Of a stretch of 64,000 nt of DNA, positions 37,619-49,993 are shown in pieces; within the stretch, counting starts at the first letter, position 1, and each line of letters begins with the position of its first letter. The notes below the pieces were generated by a model. That model worked only from the letters and a program-made list of their open reading frames with translations. It was not told the origin of the DNA and made no database searches. The position numbers were made by a program, and so were the translations under genes. This DNA comes from Haemonchus contortus (lineage: Eukaryota > Nematoda > Chromadorea > Rhabditida > Trichostrongylidae): NCBI GenBank assembly GCA_000469685.2, contig LS997563.1, positions 10,256,940 to 10,320,939 on the forward strand, read 5' to 3'.

Positions 37619-38498
37619 TTAGGTTGGCAAATAAGTCCTGCGACAAAAAATTCGAAGCGTTGAAAATTTGTATCAACAGTGTGAACACGGTAGCAAGGGT
37701 GATAGACTTGTAAGAAATTCCTCAGGCAACTAACACATAAGTAAATAAGGCCACGCGTGTGGGTTTTTAGAGTATTACGGTCAATGAATGGACAACACCC
37801 GATTGGTACCAACACCTTCTACTAAGCCCACCAAGGAAAAAACGCGTGTGAAGCGGCTCGAGATATCAGCAATCTATGCGATGCTAGCACTGCTAACCGA
37901 TCGACGGTCAACAATCGGTTGGATCGCTTCTTTGCAGGAGATACCAGTCTTCGGGATAACGCAAGCATCGTCCCCTAATTTAATGGATGTTGAAGGAATT
38001 CATCCACTATGAGTTGCTAAACGCAGACTGGATGGACACAGCAATCGCTTGCCCCTATGATCCCCTTCATTCGGCCAACGTGGTAAGAGAAGGGCGATCA
38101 AACCGTAAATCAGGCCCCTACAGAGAGACAACGCACGTCGGAAATTGGCTTTAGCCCCATGTCAAAAGTTCACCGGACCCGATTGGTTCCAGATTACTGA
38201 TCAGTTCTACTCTCGGAGTATTTCCCCTTTTAACTACAATGTGCTCCGCCTTTTTGAGCATCCCGCTGGGGAAAAGAAATTCGTAAATTAATGTGATCCA
38301 AAAACGGTAGTCAATCACTTCTTTGAGTCACAGCTTCCTCACTTCTGAAGAGATGGCATCAGTGATAGACTCAAAGAATGAAAGAAGGTTGTTGACTTCT
38401 TTAGTAAATACTTTTCCGAAAATTGATTGATATGAAAAAGTTTAGAAATGATTTAAAAAAGGTCTCCATTTTGTCGCAGGACTTATTTGCCAACCTAA
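37619..38498 (+). mobile_element. mariner-type transposon, 880 bp, internally deleted
   Basis: About 30-bp terminal inverted repeats start TTAGGTTGGCAAATAAGTCC at 37619 and lie inverted at the 38498 end. They are flanked by TA at 37617-37618 and 38499-38500. Inside, one frame reads AARDISNLCDASTANRSTVN, followed by RFFAGDTSLRD, the helix-turn-helix part of mariner transposases. Near 38230-38400 the relic NYNVLRLFEHPAGEKKF, FFESQLPHF and RDGISDRLKE matches the C-terminus. Most of the catalytic region is missing and several stops interrupt the rest, so this is a dead copy. Confidence 0.9.
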
Positions 38499-40324
38499 TA
38501 ATAAAAAACCAACTACAAATGGGAAAATTAAAAAAAAATGATTCGATTTTACACGTTCCCTTCGAGCAGCCGCTGCAGTTTGATTATTAACAGTGAGCAT
38601 TCATACTAGTTTCATCTTTTACTTTTTTTGTTTGTTATTTCTTTTGTCTATGTTTTTTTGGAATGACGGGTTATCATGACGGAAATGACATGGAAGTTGC
38701 GTTTGGACGTGATTTCAGATGTTGCAACTGCGCAGAAAGCTGACTACATCAATCCAGAACTGTACAGAACTGCCTTTTAGTGTCGTCATGAGTAGTGACA
38801 AAATGTTAAGACTTTCTACAGGGGTTCCCATGTGATCGATCCAGCCTCCACAATGCCGTGAAACTCGTCCGCGCATACACAAGGGACATTTTTTGAGCCT
38901 TTATTACACCCTATCTAGACCTCTTTTGACAGCGCCACATATGGTATGCAAGAGGCAGAATTTGTTCTAACGGGGGTCATTCCTCGTAAGCCATTATTGT
39001 GAACTGAGCCTTTAGGTTATTCCTATCATGAACTTTGTAATTATTAACGGTTTTCAAATGAGATTTCTTCGCTGCGCGACCCATGTTTGTGTAGAGTTTG
39101 TGCAATGTGTAGTGTGTGTTTGATCAAAAACCAAGCATCGCACTTTTCACGCATGTTTTGTTGACTTTCACAGTTGTATTGACAAGCTGTCGCGACACAG
39201 AATGATGTCGTCTACGCGCAAACTTTGAAAGATTACTTCAAATAACTTAGGTTCTTGTAACAATGTTACAACGAAGTGGAGGGGTTCAGCTGGGAGTACT
39301 ACATAGTACGGTTAGCCGGGGCTCAGAACAAACTGCAGTATAGGTAAACTTTGAAGGTTTTCCTAGTAAGATAGGAAAAAGGGTTCATTTCAGTCCAGAA
39401 CACTCAAGTGACATTGAAGTACTTGACAAACATTTTCTTTTATCTCAGTTGTTTGGCAAGATTGAAATCACCGTAATCCGCACAAACATAAAACCCCTCC
39501 ATTACTACAAAAACGTCAAATCCTCCTCCTCAACCAGTTTCTGAAACCAAAGTCGTAGAAATCAACTTCCGTCTTTCTGTGATCTGGGATTTGGCCACTC
39601 GATCTACTTAATTGAGCTTCAGAAGAAATTGAAGCCCTCAGGGTAAGGCTAGTGCAGGGTTGAAATATCCCCCAGAGGAGGAATTGGGCACATAACGGGA
39701 CAAAGCATAAAGCATGGAATTTCCGGACTCGCCTTATCACATTGGGGAATGCGCCATGCAGTCTGCAGCTATGCGGAATCCCAGTCCTGGAGGAACATAG
39801 TTGATCCAAAGACAAAGTTTTAGTTATAGTTGATGCGAAATTTGAAGTCAAACCAATCTCAAAGTTACCATCAATCGTGCTAAGCAGAGCTTTGTGTTAG
39901 CCTTCTCTGTTAGCATTTCTACAAGAACTAAGAGATTCAATCCCTTCAAAAGTAAATATTTGGGTAATACGTGACTGCAAAGGACTCAGATTTCAGTGGT
40001 CGCTGGGTTCTATGATCGTTATGATTCCGAGATTTGTTATGTTGTTATGTTGTTTCTGATTTGAAGGCTAGCCCCGCGTAGCGATTTTTGGCACCATCTA
40101 GCGAAGGGGTCATCAAAATCACAAAATTGAGCCGAGGCGTAGAGTGGGAGTGAGAATGAGTGGTACAGGAATCATTGGTTGGAAAAATTGAATGTCCATA
40201 ACATGCAGCGACTTCTAGCTAGATGTCTAGGTCACTTCCTGTGTGTCATCCTTTCTTATTTTATTTAATTGTCTTGCATCTCGGTAGATTTGTCAAGGTA
40301 TATGAGGTCTCCCGATTTTCCATG
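38499..40324. other. Intergenic with one repeated block
   Basis: The segment at about 38821-38890 (CAGCCTCCACAATGCCGTGA, then AACTCGTCCGCGCATACAC) resembles 43021-43085, so both are probably pieces of one dispersed repeat. A 111-codon minus ORF at 39851-39516 is unassigned. Confidence 0.4.
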
Positions 40325-40415
40325 TATTGCCGTTTAAAGTGACTGTATGGCCAAATACGTACTCTAATATGACTCTGGATGGAAGCCGAGGGCGTGACGC
40401 ATATCTTAGTGGATC
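40325..40415 (+). repeat. Diverged SINE fragment
   Basis: GTGACTGTATGGCCAAATAC, GTACTCTAATATGAC and GATGGAAGCCGAGGGCGTGA align in order with the 3' half of the SINE at 22391-22687. Head absent. Confidence 0.5.
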
Positions 40416-41564
40416 AGCGCAAGGTGTTCAGGGCAGTCCGTGAGGTCAGGTCCAATTTCGGTCACCGTCATAAATATTTTCCATATCGTGAGTGGTCCCC
40501 GGAATTGATCATAAGTTCATCGCCATACATTTCGCCATGGAGTAGGCATTCATCCTTCTACTTCTAGACTTCTGTTCGTCGGTTGTTAGTGTTGAGTCAA
40601 TTTTACCAGCAGTTGGCGTGACTCTGACCCTTTTGAACGAGGGGATTGAGCCGCCGACCAGCTCCGCGTCGTGCTACTATTTATGCAGATTTGCTCACGA
40701 TGAGATGCAAGCTAGAATCTGCATATAAAATCAATCTTCCTAGCGGTCAGCTCTTCGAGTAAAGGCTAATTGTCGCTCTTTCGCTCGGTTTTTGCAAACT
40801 TTTTCTACCTCAAATGCACTAACCAACCGTTTTTGTTGAAAGGTTTGAGAGTGCAAAAGTGATCCTTCTCTGTGGTTAGGTTGCAGAAATGATCCTTCTT
40901 TGACACCTTCAAAGGAACTCAAAGGAACGGTTACCTAATCGGGGAAAATCAGAAGTCTAGCAGGTTGAAAGCTAAAGCAGGAGACGGCAGAAAGGAGTAC
41001 CATCTCTTTGTTCATAGTCCTTTATGATAATATAGTTTTTCATACTGAATCCAGCCTTTAGTACTAACTTTCCGCTCTGTAGGTCCCACATATGCAGGTA
41101 TGTAGTACTGGATCGTATCCTTCTCGTCCTAATTTTCACAGGAGATGGTATATTTGCCCTTGTTAGAGAGTCAACCAAATCAGGCTTTCATAAAAACCCT
41201 TCTATCTCTTGGGCTTAGAGGTTGGAGACTTCCCGTTTCTGAAGAATTGCCCTAAAATAACTCCCCCTGCTCCCTACCTATCCAATACTACAACTTTCGC
41301 CGCCCGAAGTTTTCAAAATCACCACTGCGAATAACTGGAGTAAGCAACTTCTGAGTCAGATAAGCTTCAGAACCATTGCAAGCGCGTATTTTACTTAATT
41401 ATGGGTGAAATACCGTAGTACTAGATTCTACATATTAGAGGCTTCCCATAAGACTTGTGAGCAGGTAGCAATGCTCTTCAAGTTAGTCCTTTGAAAACTT
41501 GAAGTATATGCTTGACTCTCTGTACAAAGAACTCTCCAGTTCTTTCTTATCTTACCAATTCTAA
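40416..41564. other. Intergenic, nothing recognised
   Basis: Short ORFs only; no element ends or family matches seen. Confidence 0.4.
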
Positions 41565-41700
41565 TCGTGACTAAGCCAACCAAACCCTTTTCTACTTCAA
41601 AGTGGATCTGTTGATTCAAGACTAGTCAGAGAGCATAAAACCAATCACTCGTACGTCAGCAGGTGACGGCTCAAGCCACCGCAGAAGTCGCTCGCTTTAT
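41565..41700 (+). repeat. Diverged SINE fragment (middle)
   Basis: CTAAGCCAACCAAACCCTTT, GACTAGTCAGAGAGCATAAA, CAATCACTCGTACGTCAGCA and CTCAAGCCACCGCAG follow the order of the SINE body after its tRNA-like head. The head and 3' end are missing. Confidence 0.55.
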
Positions 41701-42692
41701 CCTCTCTGAAATATCTTTTCTATCTTACTCTTTTTTTATGGGGGAATGAAGATTTGTATTTTATTCTTCAGTTATTTATTTTTGATTTTTCGTCTAACAA
41801 GTAACTTAGTTTTCTGAAAGCAAGTAAGTCGGAAGTTAGCTTGTTAGCTGATTGCCAATTAGATGCCCATTGATTACTCCTTATGAGTAATTGAAGCTGA
41901 GCATCAAGATAAGCATAATGAAGGCTCTCGTAAATAGTTACCTACTTACTACTACTGCACATCGCGTGGTTATGTTGTTCAGTATTGCTACGAGACATTT
42001 CTTCCTAAGCGGTTTGATATTCTAATTTCGATTTTATTGTCGTATATCCATACTAAAAAAGCGTTCCTTCACCGAGAGGCCAGAACAAACTCCTAATTCA
42101 AGTAGACATTGTCATGAGTCGGGAAACCCTGGCTCTGACTTCCAGCCTTACGACCTGATCCCGCCTTAAAACGCTAGCCCCATTTCAGGCCATACGACAT
42201 TGTTCCCCGGCTCAAGAACATGCTTCCGTGTATGTGTAGTTGCCTCAGCTGTGAAGTTATAGGGCAAAAACAATCAATAATCAAGTATTTCACTGGTGAA
42301 AGTACCAATCAAATTTCTAAAGTTCCTGAAGGAAGGATCTTTGACGATATTTCATACTATATCGACCTGTACATTGAATGATCGTGGTGGAAGGCTAAAC
42401 AGTTGCGCTGATCCTCCAGTCTGTGCGAGACTGATTGTATGGGCACTCTGTAACCGTCAAGAGTAAAGTTTGGTGCTCTGAACGCACCAAATTTTACTAT
42501 CTGATCAGTTACACCTCCCATAATCCTCTCGCAAAACGAACCAGTCTTCTGGCCGAGTACTTCCTAGTTGGAATAAGCCTGTTCACCGTAGCTCACGAGG
42601 GGTCTCTATTTATCCAATCATTCATTTATTACTTCTCACTTGTCAGTTATTATTTTTTGCTAGAAAACTTCATAGAACGACCTTCTTTGGAG
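41701..42692. other. Intergenic, nothing recognised
   Basis: No element ends, splice-bounded exons or family matches seen. Confidence 0.4.
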
Positions 42693-43097
42693 CTAACATT
42701 TCCTTGCTGAATAATTGAGAACTACATCTACTATTATCTTCGCACGTGCAATTAGAATCCAGTTATTCCGAGTTGCCCTATTGGGTTGGAAAGCGGAAGT
42801 GTCCTTGACGAAGAAAGCGAGAACTCTTGCAGAATTCATGAAGACTAAGCTTTCTCGGATAGAGGGTTGTACGAGATTACCAAGGCGGAAATGACACGGA
42901 AGGGGTCTCTGGGCGAGATTACAATCCTTGCACTTGCACGAAGAGCTCTCTGCATTGATCCAAAAATGGTTGAAATGACCTTCTACTTCACCATGGGTCA
43001 CTGATTGTTCGAATTTCTTCGGGGTTGGCCCTTGCGTATGGTGCAGCCTCCGAGATGCCGTTAAAACTCGTCCGCATTCGATAGTGAACATTGACAA
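42693..43097 (-). CDS. 134-codon ORF, possible retroelement tail
   Basis: Open reading frame with a Cys-rich stretch (SSSCKCKDCNLAQRPLPCH) followed by LVQPSIRESLVFMNSARVLA, then FFVKDTSAF. This loosely recalls the C-terminal zinc-binding tail of some LINE polymerases (C..C...H..C, then a 'ESL.....VL.F...T' helix). The resemblance is weak and part of the ORF (43021-43085) is a repeat also seen at 38821-38890. It may equally be a chance ORF in repeat DNA. Confidence 0.25.
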   Translation of the reverse strand: MSMFTIECGRVLTASRRLHHTQGPTPKKFEQSVTHGEVEGHFNHFWINAESSSCKCKDCNLAQRPLPCHFRLGNLVQPSIRESLVFMNSARVLAFFVKDTSAFQPNRATRNNWILIARAKIIVDVVLNYSARKC

Positions 43098-44454
43098 AGC
43101 CGGCTATTGTGTCTGACATTTTTGTTTTTTGTCATGAAGAGGGGATACACTAGCCAAGACTACTGAGTCATTCTTTTCTCATAGCAGCGATTAGTCTTTT
43201 CTGAATAGTCTGGTGATCTCTGATCATATTTCCGTGCCAAAAATGAATAAACACTCTAAATAAAATAAATCAGTAAATAAACGAGCAATAGAAGGGAAAC
43301 ATATGTGAATAAGTGTGTGAATAATTAATGCCCTGTTGTCAAAAATGTTCTAAATTATTCATACTCACTCCCAGAAACCTTAGAAAGGACAGAAGGGGTT
43401 GGAAGGTATGTGTTTCATTAGCGGAAATGAAATTAGGAGCCAGTCACTTTCAGCTGTAAGTGGGAATACACTTTGTCAGGCGAGGCGTGACTTTTTTCAA
43501 TAATGGAAAAATCCTTTTCCTGAGGAGGGAGCGGAGGGGGGGGGGGGTGGTCCTGCCAGTTGCCTGCCTGCCTACACTATGATGCACCAGATCCGCATAT
43601 TCGATTTGCTATCTAGCTGTCACTAACGAGTTTGAAGACAACACTGGGTGTTCCCCTGGGTCTGATTGAAGCGGAATTGGACAACTCGAGCCTTTAGCTA
43701 GTACCTACCTGACCCATCGTCGCCAACCTTCTATCTCCTCACTGGTTGAAGGGTTTTCAGGGCAGAAAAAGTCTATAATCTCAAACTCTCGCGTCGAGTA
43801 TGTACTGGAAAATTGGCTCGAGTCAAAGTCTACGTGTATCTACGAGCTCCTATTACTTCCTTGTCGAAGACCTGAAGGGATGTGTAGGCGCTAATGACGC
43901 AAGCTTCAACTGATGTTGAGGGATCGCTTGTTTCCGTTGAATTAGCAGTTAACAATACTTATTTCCGCCTCATAATAGTCAGTCTAGTAGTGACGTTCCA
44001 GCGTGTACCACTCTAAGCGAAAAGCAATTGTGATCATTTTTTCCCGAGGGTAGTGAGTGTGGGAATTTCGTTCTTATTCGGTTATGCACTTACCCACACT
44101 TCTCAACTTTCAATTTCGTCTACCCAAACTTCACTAAGTGACTACATCCCAGACTTCACCACTTTTCGGTTTAGACTTAATTCTCACCGACGACTTTTCC
44201 GCAGGGAGATCCAAAACAGCTGCTTGAAATAGTGTGAAAACAATTACGAATTTAAATCCGGTGCAGGAGGAGAGTGGGACATATTTTGGATGTTCTCGAA
44301 AACCATTCCCATACTTCCGGCTTCTTTGATGTGGAGAAAAAGCGCATGTGAGGATGAATGGGTCCTAATTGATCTTATATTAAGGGATCGTCCGCCTCCT
44401 TGAGGTATAATGAAGGTCTTCGACGTTGATTAATCTCATTTTTAGATATGCCCC
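43098..44454. other. Intergenic, nothing recognised
   Basis: Contains a G run at about 43536-43546. No gene or element identified. Confidence 0.4.
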
Positions 44455-44610
44455 TTTTATCCTCTCGAATGGTAGTATTTGACCGACCATGGAGTGATGG
44501 GAACCTTGTTTTGTCTGGGGAGCATCCAGCCGGGATTCAATTCCCGGACCATGCGGTTGTACCATTGCGCCACTCACCACTACATCACCTTCTTCTAATA
44601 TCATCATGTG
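44455..44610 (-). mobile_element. tRNA-derived SINE copy, 5' part, minus strand
   Basis: On the minus strand it reads GATGTAGTGGTGAGTGGCGC (box A region), GGGAATTGAATCCCGG (box B) and later GAGAGGATAAAAGGGG, aligning with the head and first body block of the SINE at 22391. The remaining body is absent or too diverged. A 130-codon ORF across this region is not a gene. Confidence 0.75.
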
Positions 44611-46914
44611 TAGCCGCTGAATCCAGGCTACATATCCCACTTTATGCATTAGGAAGCTCTTGAGCCCCTTCCCTGGAAGCCCCTTCAATGCATATACAAG
44701 TATTACTGTAATGGTCCGACTTATTGGGTTCAAAATACTGGTGTCATAGGAGACTCTTCCATGTTTGGTCAAAATGAAGAGATGTCCTTGGAGGCTTTTT
44801 GGTCAATACTGTTCGGCCGTATCCCTTAACCTGAACGTAGTGAAAGCTTGTGGGAGTTCGTTGTGTTGACTACTACTCATTCAGTTTCCTACTCTTCTCC
44901 TCCACACACTGCTAATGACGGTGGGCTCCGTTTCTTCAAGCCATTATGTTTTTCTACTCTTCCTATCCCTTCTTCTTGTTTTTCCCTATTGAAAATGTTC
45001 TTCGGAGAGAAATGGAGCAGGTGGACAAGAGTTCTTATTTCTCCCAGGGTTTTTTTCGGGCATGTTTCCAGTGAAAGCTTTTCTCGAATTCCACTGAACG
45101 AAAAGGTGCAGGATGTATAAAGAGAAACCCTTCGACTTTGTGTTGATACGTTTTCTTCTCGAATAAATGAGTTCATTCTCTTTGTGTTTCGTAATGTCAA
45201 GTGCCCCTAATTTGTTTATTTCGTGACCGCAGGCCGTTTAAAGTTTGTTCTAGTTGCGAGCCGAAAGGAAATTTGTTTCAAATAAGGGCTCGTTAAGGTA
45301 TTTCAACCGTATAATGGGAATGGTTGCTGCACCAATGAGCTGATGCTCCTCCAAAGTGTCCTTCTTGCCTTGCCAACAATCCCTTACCGTCCCACGGATC
45401 GAAATGATTTAGGGTTCATGAGTGAGATTCCGAATTTGTAAGAATCCCAGGCTCACCGCTTAGGGCTCTCCTCAGGAATCGATCTGATGACTTTCTTAGC
45501 GTGAGGTATGGAACGTCTACGTCAAAGTAGTTAAGTAATAAAGTAAGTGCAGCATCGTAGCGTGAGATCTGGAAAATAAAAGGTATAGAGAAGTGAAGTA
45601 AGAGAATTATAAGGTCAAAACTGTTACGTGACTAATGGCAAGGTCAAGGAAGTCCTAGGCGGTGACGCCCTACTACTTCTACTACTACGAAATGAGAGTG
45701 GAAGTCCCTATTTTCTCTCTCACAACGACGATTTCCTTATTTTATTTTTTATTGGAATTTCCTTCAAAAGGGAAGAATACTCTTCCTCTACCTTCTTAGG
45801 AAACTTGTGGACCAGTTTGTGGTTCAATATGGGATTGCATAATTTGATTCTAGCCCTGTAGTCGTGTCTCTGCGGTGGACAGGTTTCTTTGGTAGATATC
45901 TCACCCTTTCATGTGGTCATTGACAATAAGTATGAACGTATTTTGAATCATACAGCTTCTCCTCCATGTACATGGGACGAATAGTGGTGGCGGTACTTCT
46001 TCCTGAAGTCCCACCACAAACGAAAGTGGTCCCGTGGTGATTACCAGATCCTTCTTCTGAGAATTCAAACCTCTCCTTTCATAAGTGACGCGGTTTTGGG
46101 AAGAAGTACCCACACCCAGGTGATAAGCACGGGTCACTCGTGCAATTCGAAATACGGTCACACTGCCGCCCAATATGGCCAATGTCGCAAACGTGGCAGG
46201 TGCATTTTTTCTTCCGACTTCCAGCGTTTGGGAATAGATCCATGTGGGTCAACTACCCATTTTTCAGTTTCTTTTCCTGATGTTTTCTTGGATTTTCCCT
46301 TGACTAATCATGACTTCTTTCCGCCTGTGGTGTTGGAAGATGTTTGGTGTATTGATGGTAGTCGTAGTCCGCGTAATAAGATTTGGCACATCTTCTTCAT
46401 CGTCTCAGTGGTCCCGTACTCTGAGTTGATAGTACTTTTCAAGTGTAATGTTGTTATTGTTGCAATTCGCCTGAGTGGTGTACTATATGTTTTCTTCGTT
46501 AAAATGGGAATGGCTTATGCTCTAAACGTCCGTCTACAGCAGCCGCTCAAACATCTGTCTCGTTCTTTCTGTCGAAATTCATTGCTACTAAAATTCCCTG
46601 GTAAAATTCCGAGTGATTGGGGTATGTATAAAGAATCCGAAGCATGCATGAGCTGAGCATTACTGCCAACTAACATATTTCTCGCCTGTCTAAGGAGTTC
46701 TCAGAGTTCATGTTCGACCCGCCCTCTTTTCTTCAAATTCAAGCGAAAACAGCCCTTTTGTTTTCGTTAAAATCAATGGCTCTTTTATTTTTAATTACTC
46801 TATCTTCTGATCCATGCCTCCCTTCCTTCAGGTACTTTAAAAATCGCCTCTTTTCGAGAGTTTTAGAGTTTACTCTATCAAAGGTTGACTATCCTCTAAA
46901 AGCTGATAGAAGGA
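44611..46914. other. Intergenic; unassigned ORFs
   Basis: The longest plus ORF (46096-46656, 186 codons) lies opposite a minus-strand stretch encoding CTCHVCDIGHIGRQCDRISN near 46212-46150, a zinc-knuckle-like pattern one residue short of the usual spacing. Neither has further support as a gene. No element ends found. Confidence 0.3.
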
Positions 46915-47643
46915 GTGAATACTGAGCGAAGTCTTTGGCGGCGATCACTACCTTTTCGAGGTGCACTTCCGCGTTCAACTTTCATTCAGAATCGTGGTGA
47001 CTGTTTGAAATCTACCTGTTCCTGTTTGTTTCCGGTTCAAATTTCTCTCCTATGTCGTTTAATAGCCTCCTATATGGGTAACATTAAAATCCCAAGGAAT
47101 TTCATAATGCCCTTCCACCTCTCGCATGCCAATGATTGAGGTGGCATTGGATGAGCCTCCTCCATCTTGAAGATATTGGGAGTTTCCCTTCAGAAACCAT
47201 GTATTTTGCAGGAAAACATTTTTATGTAACTAATTAATGTAATAATGGGTAAAGAGAATCTGATTAATTACCTCAACCTTAAAAGTTTCTGAATTTGGAC
47301 GCCCATAATTTTGGGGCACCAGGTTGGGACGGGCGGAGGTGGTGTAGTGGCAAGTGGCGCATTATATCACACGCACGGTCAGGGGTCTGAATCCCGGATC
47401 GATGCCCGCCTAGGCTAACCAAGCCTTCCATCCCTTCAGGATCGGTGAATTGGTACCAGACTCGTCTGGGAGGATAAAAGCACTGACTTGTACATCGGCT
47501 GACCACCGCAAGTCATTGTATAGGCTACATACGCAATCATTACGCCACTACGATTCCGAATGGAAGTCGAGTGCGGGGGCGCATCCCTCAGACGGGTTTG
47601 ATCAACGCCAGAAACTTTTAACTTTTCAATTTTGGGACACCTG
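46915..47643 (-). mobile_element. 5' fragment of the Tc1-like transposon, interrupted by a SINE
   Basis: Read on the minus strand, the terminal end CAGGTGTCCCAAAATT (47643-47628) is followed, after the SINE at 47321-47627, by sequence parallel to 2280-2560 of the first copy: AAACTCCCAATATCTTCAAG, ATGGAGGAGGCTCATCCAAT, GTGGAAGGGCATTATGAAAT and CATATAGGAGGCTATTAAAC. Similarity fades near 46915, so the 3' half is missing. The outer TA next to the end (47644-47645) fits the superfamily target site. Confidence 0.75.
47321..47627 (+). mobile_element. tRNA-derived SINE copy nested in a Tc1-like terminal repeat
   Basis: Nearly the same sequence as the 22391-22687 copy, including TGGTGTAGTGGCAAGTGGCG, GACTCGTCTGGGAGGATAAA and CATACGCAATCATTACGCCA. 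It is flanked by 14-bp direct repeats with one mismatch, AATTTTGGGGCACC at 47307-47320 and AATTTTGGGACACC at 47628-47641. These are the duplicated terminal repeat of the transposon it entered. One box-B base differs (GGGGTCTGAATCCC). Confidence 0.9.
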
Positions 47644-47645
47644 TA

Positions 47646-49798
47646 CAATGGCTTGCGGTGTCCAGGCGGTGTACAACTGAAAGGTTATATCCTCCCAGAC
47701 AAGCCTTGTTCCATTTCACCGTTCCCGTAATTCAGAAGGCTTTTTTGGTTTGAACGGTCAGCTTTCTGACTCAGATATGGCAATAGATTTTGAACAATGC
47801 ATTCAAAGAACAAGGTGACTTCACTTCTCTGACACATAATTAAGTCCATTAGTGCGGGTGCGAACTTCGTAGAGTATAGGCTTCTGTCCTCGTGACATTG
47901 GTACGATTCACTTAGTGAGGAAGAGGAAGGGCGAAGACATCAATTAGCTTCTTAAGCGGTCATTAGACCTTTTCACAGATGAAATCGTTTAAAGTGAAAA
48001 CTTGACGTACTTCTAAGAGTGATTTTTTGTATTGCTCATATGATTGTTACTCGAACTCTTTGAACACGCTGCTAGAAAAAAAAAAACTTCTCCTGATTCC
48101 TTTAATTTCAGCCTAGCGGAGGTCTAATAGACGGGTGAATCCTGCCGTAGCAGTTAGACCTTCTCTCTGCACGTGGAACTTACGCTTTCTTTTATCTTTA
48201 CTGGTGAGTTCGCCAATGATTTGAAAAGGGAGGGGGGCTTTCTAACCATTTTTACAATTGTATACATATTGTATTCAGAAAAGAAATTTTTTCCAAGCAC
48301 TCCGTTCCATCACTATCACGTGTCTTCGAAGATGCATTGCTGTTGTAGCGGTAAGTGGCTATCCTACCCCGAATGCTTTTTTCGTTTACCTTTTTTGGAT
48401 AAATTCAATTTGGGAACGAAGACGACATGTCGGTTATCGAGGAGGCTCGATTATATTCGTCATGAGCCTTGGCATTCATGCATGCACCGATTTCCCATCA
48501 TTCTCTGTCTCTTTCTTAATTATTCATTCATTTGACGCAAGAATTTTGTGGTCTCCTACAGTATGACACCAAATAAAATACCAGAAAGTAGGCTGAAGTG
48601 ATTTTTTTTAATTTAAGCTCTCCTGGGTAGCCATAACACTAACTATGGAGGTGGTTGCTGTCATGGGTTATGCCTTTTCTAGAATACATGGGTATAATGA
48701 AATTCGATATTTTAGGTTCTTAGGTCTTGAGTATTCCTTCCTTCCTGCCCAACGAATCCATTTCAGAGCCGCCCACCGGAATTTTCCCTGTCCCAAGCAA
48801 TTTTCGTTTATATTATATTTCTGCATGTAGCGATTTCTCGGAAAAGTGCCGCCCGTTTTTCACATTCTCGCATTCATTTCTCACGTCTCGGCACTCGTTT
48901 CCAGTCGTTCTTCTGCTCACATGGAATAATGGTTGTTCGAGTCTAAACCCTTTCTGATAATGTATTTTCTCCAGCAGATCAGATTTCCTCGACTCTAAAT
49001 GAGCGGTAGCCCCCACAGAAACCCGTCACTTCAGCTTATGAAGACATAGATTCTGGAGATGGTGGATAGCACTGACACCGATCCGAAAATTGGATAGGCG
49101 GATCAACCCCCCTGGCTGTAAGAAGGTCTAAGAAATAGAAAAACCAGAGGACTCAGGTGCAGTTTAGTGAACACAAGGGTGTGCAAGGCTTGCATTCGTG
49201 ATGGCCTCATTATCTTAGCCACAGATTTGCGACACACCCTAAGGTACGTGCTGAGCGGTGCCGACATAAAAAATCGGTAATTTGATCATAGGATAACCGA
49301 GAAAGTGAAAAAATTGACGAACATATGGGCTGTCCAAGATTGCCTAAGGCGTAATAGAAATGAGAGTGGCTGCTGCTCCTAAAAGGACGTTTTTTCCAAA
49401 AGAGAACGCTCAAGTTAGCTATACCCTATCTTAGTTCAGGATTGACTCCTAGGCTAGAAGAATTTGAGATTTATAGATGGCGTCCAATGGGTTTTCATTG
49501 CATCTGCATCTTGATGTACTCCTAGTGGGAAGGGTATCATAAAGGGAGCGAAACATATCGGTATAATTGGACCTTGGCCAACACAAGCACAGTCGGGCAA
49601 GTAAGGGACAGAAAACATCAAGGATTCAACCGACTTCTTAAGTGGGTATTTCTTATAGTACAGACGTCTGACTGAATGTTACCGGCCATGCTGCTTACGG
49701 TCTTTTGAGTGTGTCAACTCGACGAGAGAATTTCTTTCGACGGAATCTGGCCGATGTCGTTTCTAGACACCTTAAATCGTCCAGAAATTACTGCTGAA
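47646..49798. other. Intergenic, nothing recognised
   Basis: ORFs of 60-120 codons (for example 48173-48535) show no family resemblance or exon signals. Confidence 0.4.
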
Positions 49799-49799
49799 A

Positions 49800-49993
49800 A
49801 CTCAGCGACAGTCCAGATTTTCCTTGGAGGATCCGAGAGTTCCCTTGGAACTTATATAAGGGCATCCGGGTACTTAGCGGAAGTCCAGAGTTCTCGTGGT
49901 CCGGAAGTTTTCTGTCATATAAGGGCATTACTTAGCGAAAACCCAGATTTCCTGTGGAGGATCCGGAAGTTAGCTTGAAACTGTTATATGAGG
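49800..49993. repeat. Three imperfect tandem units of about 58-71 bp
   Basis: Units at about 49800-49870, 49872-49929 and 49930-49993 each begin ACT(C/T)AGCG and continue CCAGATTT or CCAGAGTT, GTGGAGGATCCGGAAGTT or a variant, then TTATATAAGGGCAT or TTATATGAGG. They differ by substitutions and short gaps. Confidence 0.75.

Noticed and set aside
46096..46656. 186-codon plus-strand ORF
   Set aside because: No domain, splice context or composition supports it; it lies in a repeat-rich intergenic region.
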